DNA of 64,000 nucleotides from Nymphaea colorata. Taxonomy: Eukaryota; Streptophyta; Magnoliopsida; Nymphaeales; Nymphaeaceae. Shown one piece after another: positions 37,501-49,670 of this stretch (position 1 is its first letter; every line of letters begins with the position of its first letter). The notes beneath the pieces were generated by a model. The model was not told the DNA's origin. It worked only from the letters and a program-made list of their open reading frames with translations, and did not search any database. Position numbers and translations under genes: made by a program. The stretch spans positions 30,512,206 to 30,576,205 of the forward strand of contig NC_045139.1 in the NCBI RefSeq assembly GCF_008831285.2, in the 5' to 3' direction.

Positions 37501-40500
37501 GATCAGGGTGCAGAGCTACTGATGGATACCATACAATTGGGGGAGAAATAAGGGGCTGACTACAAGGAGAGGTGGATAGAATTGTGTTGCTGCAGGTCCA
37601 GACGACCTACCGCAAGCCAGTCCACTACGAGCACCAAATGGACCTTTTAGAGTTTCAGATCAATGCTGCTATTAAGTATGGAAATTGTGGTATTCCTGCA
37701 TTTAAGAACACAAGTTAATTTTGTAGGCATTGCATCTCAGTCCAGTAAACAGGGGGTTGTGTGGCGAAAGATAGAAGTTCTTGCACCACTCAAGGCTATG
37801 GAAACAACCCCAAATCAGAGGAGCTTTTGCCTTGGAAAAATGGAACTCATGATTTCCATGTTCCAGTTCTTGAAGCCATGTGACGTTATTCTCAGCTTTG
37901 ATGTTATCGTCATTGCAACTATGCGAGCTATTCCTGAAAGTCATAGGGACCATTCAGGAAAACACAACAATGATGCTCATACTTTCGAGCAGGGTTGTTC
38001 CTTGGGTGAGTTCCTTCTTTTCTTTCACAATCACAGTCCTGCAGCGTGGCAGCATTCACAGGGTCAACCAGGCATAAAAGGAGTGTATTCCTCAAAAACA
38101 ATTAAGGGAGCATCTAATTTTTTCTCTACTTTATCAAGTTACTTTTCTTGCTGGCAAAAGAGAGACTTCTTATGTGGTTTGTTTGCCTTGGAAACCAAGT
38201 CGTGCTGGACTGATGGCTCTTGTAATATGCATTGCTTCCTTTGTTTGTGGATCTGATACAAATAAATTTAGGACTGAAATAGGTGGAAGACATTCTTTTG
38301 ATGATGAAGATGAAAAATGTGGTCAATAGAGTGTTGCAGGGAGAAAGTTGTTGGGTATTCTACAACTTGTTCTTCAACAGTGCAGACATCACTTCAATCC
38401 AAGTTATCGTCTTCAAGTTTGTGATCAGGTCCTCACTTTGGCTTTATCCTTTGGTCCCTATCAGTGAAATGCCCCTTGACCTTCTTTTACAATTTCTTTC
38501 ATCTTTCCCACACGAATTTACATATATAAATGGTTCCTTGTGGGAAAAGATTTGCTGTTGGCTCTATGAAGACAGTATGCATCTTCTTGCAATGAAAGTC
38601 CTCTTTTGATGAGGTTGTGTGACTTCCCTGAAAAATTTTGTGCCAATAATTCTTCTCATACTTTTGTCACAATTGATGATGAGAAGTTGAATGTGTGGAA
38701 GTTAGGGGCTCAAAGGTGGGCGAGGATGCTTTTCCTTGCTGTGACAAAACATAACCATTTCGAGCATATCTTTTATTTTGTCAGAAGGTACATTTTGACT
38801 ATTGGCCAAGAAGATCAATGTACTTGATGGGACTCTACAAAGTTTATCCTTGTTCTCATCAGCTTGATCGAGGAATTACACATCGATCGGAGAAGGCTGA
38901 CTAGTCACACTGCCAAAATGGGTACTGAGATGAAAATATGCAATGGCTGTATAATGATGGGGAAGGATTTTCATTTGATTGGTGCCTTATTGGAAAAATT
39001 TTTGGAGTTTTTCCAACATATTTTGGAGGAGCTTGTTTCCTTTGCAAGATCAGCATCTGCTGTGTTGTGGTCCTGCAATATGCCAGAGGCCCAGAAGGTG
39101 GTGATTTAGCTGGTTCTGTATTGGGAAGGCTTGGGGGGCATAGTTAACTGAGATTGCCCACTTCTTCAGCTACTTCTGCTGCAAGCTGCATCTCTAAGGG
39201 CAATCACTTCCATATTGAAATTGTATGTTCATTCAGAGGATGGTCTGGTTACTTCGGCATTTGAATTTTTGTGGAGTTACACTTGGAATGTGATTACATT
39301 GCTGCCTCCTGTAACAGAGGCTGGAGCAGAAGATGTGCAAATGAAGCTCAGGCGGATGTTCTAGAGGCATTAGCTGTTACATTTATTCCTAGAGATGTTC
39401 ACATATTGATGATGAATGACAGTCCTATAGTTGGAGAGTCAGGGACGAGAATCATATTGGATTCTTTAGCGAACAAGTTTCTTGACTCTATCAATGAGCT
39501 TCCTGCAATAGGAATGCTAGCTCACAGTCAGCGAGTTGTTTTGATTCATTGGAAGTGGTGCAGCCTAGATTCATTGCTACTCATCCCCTACTACATAGTT
39601 AATAGTGGAGATCACAAGGTACCCTGCATATCAAATACATATTAATTGAGTCCTTGTTGATGTCATTGACAGCCTTGAAAGTGCAAATGAAGGTTCTTTT
39701 CTTCCTATGCTGAGATCAAATAATTGGGTAATGGAGTTGCAATCTTCAGCTTGGGGCACACTGATCGCATAGGTAGCACTAAATGCAGCACAACACTGGT
39801 GGGAAGGACTACCCTGATTCGACAGTGGTTCTTTATCAAACTCTTACACCTTGAAGACAAGGTGTTTTTGAAAGGGGGGTGTATTGTTAGAGAGAGAGTA
39901 TGGGATCATAGGTCAGGTCCATTGGACTGACCCGGTAGCATCTATAAATGGGGTCGACAAGCCAGGAAGGGGATTATCGCAAGAATAGTAGATGTTTTCC
40001 TCTGGGAGGAGAACCCTAATCAGGGATTAGGGTAGACGTGTGCGTGTGTTCTTCAAGGGTTGTCTTGTAAAGGGGTTTACCTTGTTAGCGGTGGCTAACA
40101 ACTATCTATATGCTTATTAACTGCAATTTTCCAGTTTAACATGCTTTCACTTATTGCTACCTCTGATAAGATGCTTTTCCATTATTAAATTGTGCATTAA
40201 AACAAGAAGCGACTTCTCCTTAAAAGAGAAAAGGAAAACAATTAAGAAATTGTTCTTTGTTGTATTACCCTTAAGTGACTCCTATGTTCTTGCTTAAACG
40301 ACACTTTGTTTCTCTTGATATTGTTGCTTAAATGATGCTTTCTTTCTCTCGATGTGTTTAACATGTTGCTAATGCTCACTGGACATCAGGGGTCGTGTAA
40401 TATGGGACGAAGCTAACCTAGTTGAAATAGAGGCAAATAAGCCTGTGAGACAAAAAATCGACGAGCCTAAGACTCCGTACCATCCTATGGTCGATGAAGA

Positions 40501-42416
40501 TGGTATGTGTAAATCACTTTGAGTCTATCACTGCCCTGATTAGATTATAGTAGCAGTCCTTGCTACTAGCCCTTGGAGAATGTCAGCTTGAGTTTTGACC
40601 TTTTTGCAGGCTCTCTATCACCAGTGCGAGATGGTGAGGAAAGAATAGGTGGCTCTTCACAGGTTGATGCTATCTGGTCTGCTTTTGGCGATGTTGCATC
40701 TTCAAGTTCACAACAATCTAGCACGAATGGAGGTTGGACATCTTCAGAAGATGAGGCAGATAACATGGACCAAGATGATGCAGGTTATTTACTTATGGCA
40801 TGTGAAACCACATTCCATTACTCGACCTAGTGAATTTAATTATTTAATGTTTCAAAGCTGCCCTCATTCCGGCGTGGCAGTGTTTTCTGGTCAAGTGATT
40901 CATGGTTGCACACCAAGCAATTTGATAACCTTGAATCTCATCCTTTATGTTCTTTTCCTTTACTTGTTTCATCATTGAACTTCTTTTCCTATTGCAAAAT
41001 GATAGATTCTCATGAAGAAACCTTTTTCTCCTCTCAACTACAAGGTGTTTTCCCTCTTCTGTTCAATTTTGTTGACTGATGTGGACATTGTCCAGCTGCA
41101 TTCCTTCACATGTTACGGCGTTGCAATATGCATGGAATCTCTCTTTTATTCTAATGCTTCAACCAAACAGTTCAGATGACATGAAACTGTTGAAATCAAG
41201 TGAAAAATTTCATCCTTGCAAAAAGTGTGGATTATAATTCCGTCGGTACTCTATTTTGGATTTGCTTTGTCAAATAGAAGCTTCTAGAATGCAATAAACA
41301 TGCCTTTGGTGAACATAGAACTAGTGCTCTTGTTTGAGATTACCAGTTATTCAAGTTCCAAACATCATCTATTCATCCGCCAACTCCTCGAGCAACCATG
41401 ACTGACAATGTGAATTCAGAATCTTATCATTCCATGCATGGCCTCTTCTTGTTCAAATTGAGGTAAAAAATACTGTCATTTGTTAAAGATGTTGCAATAA
41501 CTAAACAATTGTGTTCCTCTTCAGTCTGCTGTTCTCTAGCAATCATACTCCTTGGATGAAAACTGGAGTTGTTGTAGAACACTTTTGAAATGATGATCAC
41601 GGAGAAAAGAAACTTAACTATAAGATACCTGAAGTCTCATTGGGAGCCGACCTTTTTAAAAACTGCATAGTTAGAAATTCACTGAAAAGTAGTGTAGGTT
41701 ATTAAAACTATACATTGTGCAGGTTTTTAGCGTGTAGGTTATTAAAACTATATATTGTGCAGGTGTTTAGTCTGTCTTCATCCTGGAGTACCCAATAACT
41801 GCCTCCTTGCTGTCTGGTGGCCTTTCTTCCCCTTTATCTCTGTAGGTCTTTTGATTTTGTAAGTTGTAAATGTGATAGATGTAGCTGTCCTTGTGCGGAG
41901 CTGTAGTGACTCCAAACAATTGGAAGGTACATGTTTAATGTGGACAAGTACGCAACTGCAGTTCTATTTGGGCAACATAGATAGCAAATGGCAAATAAAT
42001 TTGTCAGTTACCTCACTCCTTTCGTTGTGCTTGTTAACTATATTTCATGGTGAACATGGTGAAAGCAGATACTTGAATAATTTTATGTGTTACATGATAT
42101 GTATTAGTTAATTAATCTAGATATCTTACTCTGTCACATCCTTATTTTTTTTATTTCTAAATGTATAGATTCTGATACAGAAAGAGCCAGATTGAGTTTC
42201 AAGGAGCACAGGAGGGCACACTATGATGAGTTTCGAAAAGTAAAAGAATTGATGCAAAAGGGATCCCTTTTTAATGAAGAAGTTGATGAGGATGATACGA
42301 GAGATAAAAAAGAAGGCAGCTCAGAATCTTTGACAGGTGGTATGAGCGCAATAGACATTGAAGGCAGTGAGCCACCAAAAGCATCTCCTCCACCATCAGC
42401 AAACAATGGGGCCTAG
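34593..42416 (+). CDS. Protein phosphatase 1 inhibitor-2 family protein
   Basis: Inhibitor-2 proteins bind and regulate protein phosphatase 1 and are largely disordered. Four plus-strand exons are 34593-34621, 40390-40502, 40610-40783 and 42169-42416. They total 564 nt, so 187 residues, close to the Arabidopsis inhibitor-2. The N-terminus [20 protein letters not shown] holds an RVxW site (residues 12-15) matching the PP1-binding RVxF type. [10 protein letters not shown] and [14 protein letters not shown] follow; T38 in KTPYH matches the conserved phospho-site region. AIWSAF and an acidic stretch precede [16 protein letters not shown], the plant form of the HYDE helix. The C-terminus is proline- and serine-rich. 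Intron 1 is 5768 bp because a retrotransposon sits inside it. A CT tract follows the first donor directly. The gene is otherwise intact. Confidence 0.93.
36306..36510 (+). repeat. 5' LTR
   Basis: 205 bp, TGTTAGAGACCCG to GTGGCTAACA. It matches the 3' LTR through GGGATCATAGGTCAGGTCCA, CTATAAATGGGGTCGACAAG and GAGAACCCTAAT. CTATAAAT could serve as the TATA box. Confidence 0.93.
36513..36525 (+). other. Retrotransposon primer binding site (tRNA-iMet type)
   Basis: TGGTATTTGAGCC starts two bases after the LTR. The usual plant site complementary to initiator tRNA-Met is TGGTATCAGAGCC, so most bases match. Confidence 0.75.
36563..36742 (+). pseudogene. Probable gag N-terminal remnant
   Basis: A 59-codon frame starting [20 protein letters not shown] and continuing as a methionine- and glutamate-rich, likely coiled-coil stretch, then a stop. 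Its place just after the primer binding site and its composition fit the start of a plant retrotransposon Gag. The downstream frames are broken and I cannot recognise a nucleocapsid zinc knuckle. Confidence 0.5.
39870..39879 (+). other. Polypurine tract
   Basis: GAAAGGGGGG, separated by five bases from the 3' LTR; the expected plus-strand primer site. Confidence 0.75.
39885..40100 (+). repeat. 3' LTR
   Basis: 216 bp, TGTTAGAGAGAGAG to GTGGCTAACA, followed by the target duplication ACTAT. It has a short GA run near the start and extra bases before GTGTTCTTCAAGGG compared with the 5' LTR. Confidence 0.93.
41692..41770 (+). repeat. Two-copy 40-bp tandem duplication in inhibitor-2 intron 3
   Basis: GTGTAGGTTATTAAAACTAT begins both copies (41692 and 41732) and each ends near GTGCAGGT(T/G)TTTAG. 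The copies differ at two positions. Confidence 0.85.
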
Positions 42417-45400
42417 TTTGCTTGGAAGAGAGCTGTCTTCTTTTATCTCGGTTCTTGTTTGCACAATGATTTGGATAACCGGTGTGTTCAACATGTGTAT
42501 GTTGTTTCGTTCTAACCTTGTGTCCTTAACATGCCAGTTTTTTTGTTATTGTATAATTAACCAGCTCTCCTTTTCCCCAACATCTCTGGTGTTAACTTTG
42601 CTTAACGATTTTCGTGAATTCATCGTCTATGGACGTTCAGGAAATGATTACATTTCAAGTATGTTATCTGTTTGTGCATGTACATTCACGTTGAGGTTGG
42701 TTAAATATGTCAAGCTGAGTTCACAAGTACACCTTGAATTTCTTGACGGGGATAAGCATAAAGCATGGAAGAAGCGTTCTCTTCAAGCATTTGGATGACT
42801 GTTGCTTGTTAAGGCAAATCAGATTAAACAATCAAAGGTCAAGGGTGGTCAATTGTCTTGGATGTAAAACCTCCTGGCACTAAAAAGCAATATGATCTGA
42901 CTGGTTAAATTAGAAGTCTTGCAAGATGGGGGTTTTATTGTTCAAGTCTCATTGCCATTTAGAACACAAATTGTTGGAAGGTCAAAGCTTGTTGCTACAG
43001 CAAAGTGCTTGGCTTGCTATCGGTCATGGGATGAGCCTTGGGGCGATTGCTTATTGCAGAGGACAGAACGGGAAGATAATCCAATTGTAACTTCTCAGAT
43101 TCCTAGACCAGGAGTCCAAATTGGAAATCCTACCCATTTGCCATACTGGGCTGAACTTCATACTCTGTCCTCTGAAATGGATAACGCCAATCGCTGCTCT
43201 GCCCAATTGAGATGTGACAGTACCAACAAAAGAACCATGCACCCTGCTACACGGCTGGCTTTAAGACGTTCAAGATGAAGAAAGCCAGCAGCTCAGTACC
43301 TTTCACCTGTCTTGGCACAATCTTGTAGAGGTATGCCTTACTCCTTGTTGTCCACAAAAAGAACCAACCTATTTGATTAGGACAAGCCCTTTTTTACGTA
43401 GTAAACGAGTATCATACAGGCGTGTGCTGCAAGATTTATATTAGATAGTTCAGAGAACATTTGGATGATGCAACTGGTTTCAAGAACTTGCCATGGAGGA
43501 AAATAGCTAAATAGCTAGTGTCAAGTTGCTTTATTGCTATAAATAATTGGTGAATCCTGATATTAGGAGTGCCCAAAGAATTTTGATCGTGTTAATTTTA
43601 CGAAACCATAAAAGCCACACCGTCCGTAAGTTATTTGAAATTCATTAACGAAGTGCAAGTGATTAAATGTTGGGTGTAAAAGGAGGGGACTCACAGCGGG
43701 TTTTACAACACTTGCTATGCAGAATCTTATCTGAATCCAAATCTGCATTTGTTGAGCAGATGTGAGCATGTCCACTTACACCTCAATGTGAATCATTCAT
43801 TCCCAAAAATGCAATATCGAGATGGTTGTATTCTTCATAAAATAATATATAAGCAGTTATCTATTGCCTTGGCCGTGTGGTAGCCAAGGGCTCTGACTTA
43901 GCCAGCGCTGATGGCGACTTCAACTCTTGGTAGCGATTGCAATTTTATTTCAAATTCTGGCCTTCACAGCTAGATGAAAATTGTTCTCACATGGAGGTGG
44001 AACCCTGCGTCACAAGGGCGTGGCAGCATATGTATGGCTGACAATAACACATGAAAAATCATGACCACGCAAAGCTTTTCAAGGCATATGCTGTTTGAGG
44101 GCATCACTGATGTGAGATTTCAAAAAACTGATAAAGTGGTAGTGTTTTCACAACACATTTAGAGTTTTAGAAAAGTGCATTGTACGGTAAACTACTTGCT
44201 TGGCTTCATTTGTGTTTGCTGGCACCAAGATATAGGACAAGTGATTCATGGGTACCTTATGGTGTACCGTTCCAATTGATGTCTCTGAAGATACATGGGT
44301 ACCTTAGGATGAAGATTAGCTCTTAACAATAGTTCAAGAGGAGCTAACTTTTCTGATTTCCTCCCTGTGTGTGGGTGGGGTTGAGCAGTTGCACCAACAG
44401 TTCGGATTTGGACAAGATGAAGTTGCTATTGCAGATAATTGAATATCAATTAGTGGGATACGGGGTTGGATGTTGTACCCTAGGGCAACAAGGAGTTGCA
44501 TGGGAGCTTCGGCTCTCGGGTTGGATGAAAACAAAGTGATTCTCAGTCCAAATTTCCATAGTTAACCTGTTTCATATGTTCATCAGGGTTGGAAATCCCA
44601 GTTGAATTTGGCAAGAGTATTCCGGTATCAGATTATGTGAAGTCAATTACTGATCAGATTCAGTTTTTTCTGTACGACAATTGATTAATTGGTTCTTGAT
44701 TAGGAATTGATGTGCCTTTGTGTGTGGAGGTGGACTTCAGCCAGTTTAGGACCAGTTAAAAAGCTCTTTGTCTGCTTCTTTTTATCTGCTCCTTGCCTCA
44801 AAATATGACCAACTATGAGTCCAATGAAGGAAAGCCAGTAAGTAGAGATGACAAGTGTCCTGGCCCCCAACAAGTGACTAAATTTCCAGAAATTAGTGCA
44901 CTAAAACATCTAATGAGGTGTATGGATCACGAAACAGGTGATATCACATGTTTTTTGTGCTTGTGAACAGATCATAGATAATGGGATCAACCAATCATTC
45001 GTGGCGATTTTCAAATTCAATGTAATCGATTGTGAAGATATGTAAGCTGCTAATAGATCAAAAAACCAATTATTGGTGAAGCAAATTTCATGAACTCAAT
45101 AAAAATTTGTAGGTTTACTACAACACTAATGGATAGACACTTGTTTACGAGCCGGTTTCATACATTTTTCTTCAACTCTTTACACAAAAATGATAGTAAA
45201 AAAATTGAGGCTACGATTGTTTCCTCTCGGGTCTCAAATAAATACACAGATCTACTGTCTATACGAACGGTGGATTTCAGGCATCGGTAATTGAGATCCA
45301 CAGTTAAAAAAAGTAGCCTAAATTAAAGTTCTAATTAATGACCTTCGTGGAATCCTGGGTGTTCTCACTTTTTATATATACTCACTCCAACTCTTTCTTT

Positions 45401-46516
45401 CTTTCTTACTTTCTTTGTTTGTTCGATAAGATGCGCAGTAGACTTTCCTGCTTCAAATAATAATTTTTGAAAAAAAAAAAATCTCGTCGGTTTCATGACT
45501 CTTGTGTCGCTATTTCTTTTCTATTACATACTCCGTACTCAACCTTTAATGAAAAATACAAACCCATTTTACTAAATTTGATGAAAAGATGTAGTCGTCC
45601 TAATTATTTTGTTTCTTTTATTTGATAAGCGAACTGAGATCAGGCAAACGACTGGCAGTACCATATGTCAAATGACTTAGTGGGGATTGAAATCCTCTTC
45701 ATCAAGAGAGGCAGATGAATCTCGTGTTAGCTGGAGATTGCTGTCTGATCACTGCTCTTCCCGGTTTTTACTGTTCTGTGATGCCATCTACAGGTTGAAT
45801 GCGTACCACCTATGGCACCCCATTGAAATTTACATCGAGAGACCGATCTTTTGCCGGATATTGTTCAAGTTCCGTGCCCTTTGAAAGGACATTTTTGGCA
45901 CCTAACTCTCGACTAAAACTGTTGGCTAGAAATTTCAGGAAGATTAACCATGGTTAGATACAGTAGAAGTGTCAAAGTATCCAAAGGCTGTAAGCAGAAA
46001 GAGAGAGAACACACTTTATCAAACCAAAACTGAAAAGCGACGTTCTATACGGATCTTAACCACGAAATTAACTTTCGATATTTTCACTTTTCAAGTATGA
46101 AAAGTTTGGTAGCAGAAGAAGAAGCGGTGCTTGTTTGAGATATCAGGCCAAAAAGTTAGCTTCTGAATAGACTCTTAACCACAAAAGGATTTATATCTAT
46201 TGAATGCAATTCCAGAAGACAGAAAAGTTACTATATATCACTATATGATGATAAGATTGCTTCTAAAACTACCAAAGAAGCAAGTATCTTTTACCCCGGC
46301 ACATTCCACTACTTGGAAAAACATTACCCAGAAGCTCGAGCTAGGCAATACTACTCGGAAATGGAGAAAAGGAAAAGCAAAGCTATACGGACCGAAATGC
46401 TGGTGCACCAACTTCTTCTGCACTTCTCCGGCAGCCGTGTTGAATCAATTGGCAGAGATGATCAGAAGATGCTCGGATATGGCTTCAACCGCAGAGGATT
46501 TAGTAAATTTTGTGCC
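42417..46516. other. Intergenic and left part of duplicated unit 1
   Basis: The left end is the inhibitor-2 3' flank. An open frame at 42919-43278 matches nothing I know. From about 43.2 kb the sequence aligns with 56.05 kb onward, as part of the segmental duplication. No coding exon is recognisable in the duplicated part before the COR27-like gene. A stretch at 44.2-45.9 kb has only partial counterparts in unit 2. Confidence 0.55.
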
Positions 46517-48887
46517 CTAAGATGCGCTTTCGTGGCCAGAGCTTGAACCGGTGACGCTTTCAGGGGGGACCTTAGATGCAGAAAAACAGAATAATGTGAA
46601 GTTTCTTTACTTACTATTTACGTAAAGAATACATAAATGGAGTGATCTGGCAGATGCCCACTTGCTCTTTTTGTGAAGCTTTTTGGACCAGAGAAGTTCG
46701 CCTTTTCTTCCACTTCTTAGACCTTTTGTCCTTAGAATGATGCGGGTCTGCGTCACCTGCAATCACTACCAGTGGTTTACTGCATTGTTGAACTTCAATC
46801 AGAAATTTAGAAGTACCACCCTTCTCTCTCTCTCTCTCTCTCCCCTTTGTTTGGCGACCATGAGAAATTAATGAGGAAACCTTTAAATTCATTTTATCCA
46901 CATTTGAAGACAGTAAGAATAGGACTGATGGTCAGGAAATTTTCAGATTAGATGTGTAATGCAGCGCCAAAGAGGGACAGAGAATATCGATCGGGGAATT
47001 TCTTATACTAGATTTTGGAGTTTTGACCAAGAACTATATATGGTTCGGTGGTGGTAATCAATTTCACAGATGTTTTACTTCACCGGAAGCCAGGGTGCGA
47101 CAAAAAAACCGATGATAAGTTATCGCAAAGGTTTGGCTTCGGTTTTCACCTATTTTGGTAGCTTTAATCTGAGAGCCAAGATGACCTGGGATAATTGAAA
47201 GTTTTAGATCTATGGATTTCAAGTCAGACCTACCTCCCCTTGCATCCAACCTCAAATATGAGGTTTTGGCCGTAAAGTAAGGATCTTAAATCTTTTTTTT
47301 GACATCAGTGTTTGTTGGGCTGTGGGTGCTACATAGAAGGAATCTCAAGTCAATCTTGGATACGAGATCTACGGCTATCAAACACAAGGATTGGGGTAAG
47401 AATCTAAAGGGAAGGTAAAAAAAAAAGAAACCCGTTGGTAAAATATTTTCAAACGTATAGCTCTTTTTTCAGTGGATTTCATGCCCTTATATTTGTATCC
47501 GTATTTGAATGCAACTGATCGGAAAGGAAGGGTGAAAATTTTCCTTTCTTTCCTTGCTGTAGGCCATTTACGCCAGATCACGCAAAAACAATGTCGTGAG
47601 GCAGAAAACAAAATAATTCAAATATGATCAGTAGAACGGCGCCGCGAAGCCTTTTATTCTCGAAGTCTTCGAGAATAGGCCGCTTATGGAAGGAACATGG
47701 CGACCATTATTGACAGTCGCGGCATCTTATACTTCCTGTGCTCGACGTTTCTTTCTCAAATATGATCGAGTCCATCTCACGAGATGAAAAGTGAAGTACT
47801 AAAAATAATGATAAGACAGCTTCTGGACACGACTTGGAGCTGGTTATGATAGTGGTGCAACCCTGACTAGTCATTTCCGTTACCTGTCCTCCAAAGCAAA
47901 AATTACATACACTATAGTCTGCAAATTCATCTCAGTAATCTTCTCTAATGACTCTCAATCAGCTTGAGTCTGAAAACAAAGTTAAAACTATACCTGCTGT
48001 AACAATTTCATAAGCCATTAGTTTCTGTCCCTTCTGCCGTTACTATGGAGTCTTTATCTCTTCCTGAACTTTCATTGTTGGACTAAATAAAACAAGTTGG
48101 TACCCTCCAATTTTCGAGTACCATAAAAAGAGTTGAAATGGATTGTTGAAGAAAGCCATAAGAGGCAACTCAGCGTCAGGTTCAAGAAACAGAAGGGCGC
48201 CCACTTATGAAGCTATTCTTATTCTCTAACACTAACAGCACGGCTGAACGAATCTTTTCTGTTGCTACAATCACGTCATTCACCGGAAATTAACAGGTGC
48301 GAAAGTGAAGTGAAAAGATGAAGTATATATTCACCAAAATAGATGGCCATTTAAGCACCAAGTGGAACGCCATTGAAGGACGTTCATGGAGCATACATAA
48401 GCAGTCCTCCATCCACATATAGTGAACTACCCAACTCTGATAAAGTACTTCAATAATGTCCCAAGACCAAGAAAGGAAGATTTGGATTCCTAGCTAAGAG
48501 GGACAGTTTGTTTTTTTTTTTTTTTTTTTTTCTCTTGACAAAAAGTACTTTATTATTTACTTGTTTTCTGCTTTTTCCATGGATTTGGGTGCATGGATGC
48601 CACCTCTTGTCTAAAAACTATAGGACTCAAAAAGACCATGCATGACTTTTGATGTCTAGATCATATAAAACTCCACTTGCAGAAAGAAATTCCTACCTTT
48701 TTTAATTCCTTTTGTCTTTGGATGCAGAGAATGTACCGATCCGGTTACATTTATTAAAAAAGGCTTAAAAATATTAAAAACCACATGTGCACTTTCTCAG
48801 AATTTTACACCTCCTTACATCCCAAGCAACAGCCTGCTTTTAACTCTGAATCCCAAGTTTCAGACTTTCAGTAGCAATGTGCTCAAG

Positions 48888-48953
<66 letters not shown>

Positions 48954-49548
48954 CACAACCCTCTTATGTAAACTTAGCAACAAGGCTCAACCTTGGAGTT
49001 CTTTAGCGCAAAAATCCTTTTAAGGGACGACCTTCGGGGAAAGGAAAGGATGAGGCCGCCGGCCGCCGGCCACCGGCACCCAGCCAAAAGCACCAGGTGC
49101 TGGAAGCTGGTTCCTATCGTCTGTGTGAACAAACCAACCTGCGGTTGCAGATTCATAATGTATCCCAAAGGATGCCCACACAGATATCTTGAGATGCATG
49201 CCACAATCCGTCGTGTTTCTTTATTATAATCTTTCAGAAATTATAATGGCAGCAAGGAAGAGGAGGGGAGGACGTACGGTACTGTTTGGCGTGACTGAGA
49301 TCGAGAGTAATAGAGTCAAGGGTGGAATCGCAGGAGTCCGGGAGGTGGCGGTCGAGCGGCTGGTGGTGGTAGTCGTAGCCGTTGAGGTGGTCGTACTGGA
49401 ACTGGTCGGCGGCGGAGCTTTGGAAGACGCGCGTGACGAAGGAAACCTCGAGGGAGTGGAGGTAGGTGGCGTGCTTCTCGTTGGTCCACCCGATCTCCAC
49501 GCTGCTACCTTCTTTGCCCCTCGCCGCCGCTGCAGGCAGCCGATCCAT
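46517..49548 (-). CDS. COR27: COR27/COR28-like cold-regulated protein, copy A
   Basis: COR27 and COR28 are plant cold- and clock-regulated transcription regulators that link light signalling and freezing tolerance. Supported exons on the minus strand are 49548-49278 (90 codons plus one base), 49120-49032 (probable), 46779-46662 and 46570-46517. The first exon starts at a GCCATGG and holds GWTNEKHATYLHSLEVSFV, the family WTxEKHxxYLxSxExSFV core. The third has SKPLVVIAGDAD and KRSKKWKKRRTSL, a basic nuclear-signal-like cluster. The last is VPPESVTGSSSGHESAS and a stop, matching the family QVVP region. Exon 2 ends in phase 0 but exon 3 needs phase 2, so one middle exon is missing from this model. 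Copy B is its tandem paralogue. Confidence 0.68.
48891..48949. repeat. (TA)n microsatellite, long, in copy A
   Basis: About 29 TA units just downstream of probable exon 2. Copy B has a (TA)9 tract at the equivalent place (62619-62636). Confidence 0.95.
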
Positions 49549-49670
49549 GGCGGAAAGCAAATTCAGACGAGGAGAGACGGAGAAGAAGGCCGGAAACGGG
49601 GCAAAGGGGCCGGAGAGCAGCGATCGGTGGCGTCGAGTAATTAAAACCCCTCTCGTCATCTTCCACCACA

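Larger units (their letters stand above)
36306..40100 (+). mobile_element. Complete non-autonomous LTR retrotransposon in inhibitor-2 intron 1
   Basis: A 3795-bp element with LTRs at 36306-36510 and 39885-40100, each running from TGTTAG to CTAACA. A perfect 5-bp target duplication ACTAT lies at 36301-36305 and 40101-40105. A primer binding site follows the left LTR and a purine tract precedes the right LTR. The interior (36511-39884) has only short broken frames. I find no protease, reverse transcriptase, RNase H or integrase motif. It lies in the same orientation as the host gene. The LTRs differ by several substitutions and by length (205 against 216 bp), so the insertion is not recent. Confidence 0.93.

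Noticed and set aside
37663-38256. Longest frame in the window (197 codons), in the retrotransposon
   Set aside because: No homology to any retroelement or cellular family that I can name; treated as part of the decayed interior, not a gene.
42919-43278. 119-codon frame downstream of inhibitor-2
   Set aside because: No recognisable domain, no splice or start support, and it is not conserved at the matching place before 56.1 kb.
46200-46520. 106-codon plus-strand frame
   Set aside because: Its end overlaps the last exon of the COR27-like gene in antisense and the equivalent frame is not kept in copy B.
48543-48599. Candidate COR27-like middle exon between matching AG and GT sites in both copies
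   Set aside because: Lengths in the two copies (57 and 41) differ by a non-multiple of three and the required phase hits a stop in copy B.
49189-49644. 151-codon plus-strand frame rich in VVVVAVEVVV
   Set aside because: Shadow of COR27-like exon 1 on the other strand; the same artefact occurs at 62923-63417 in copy B.
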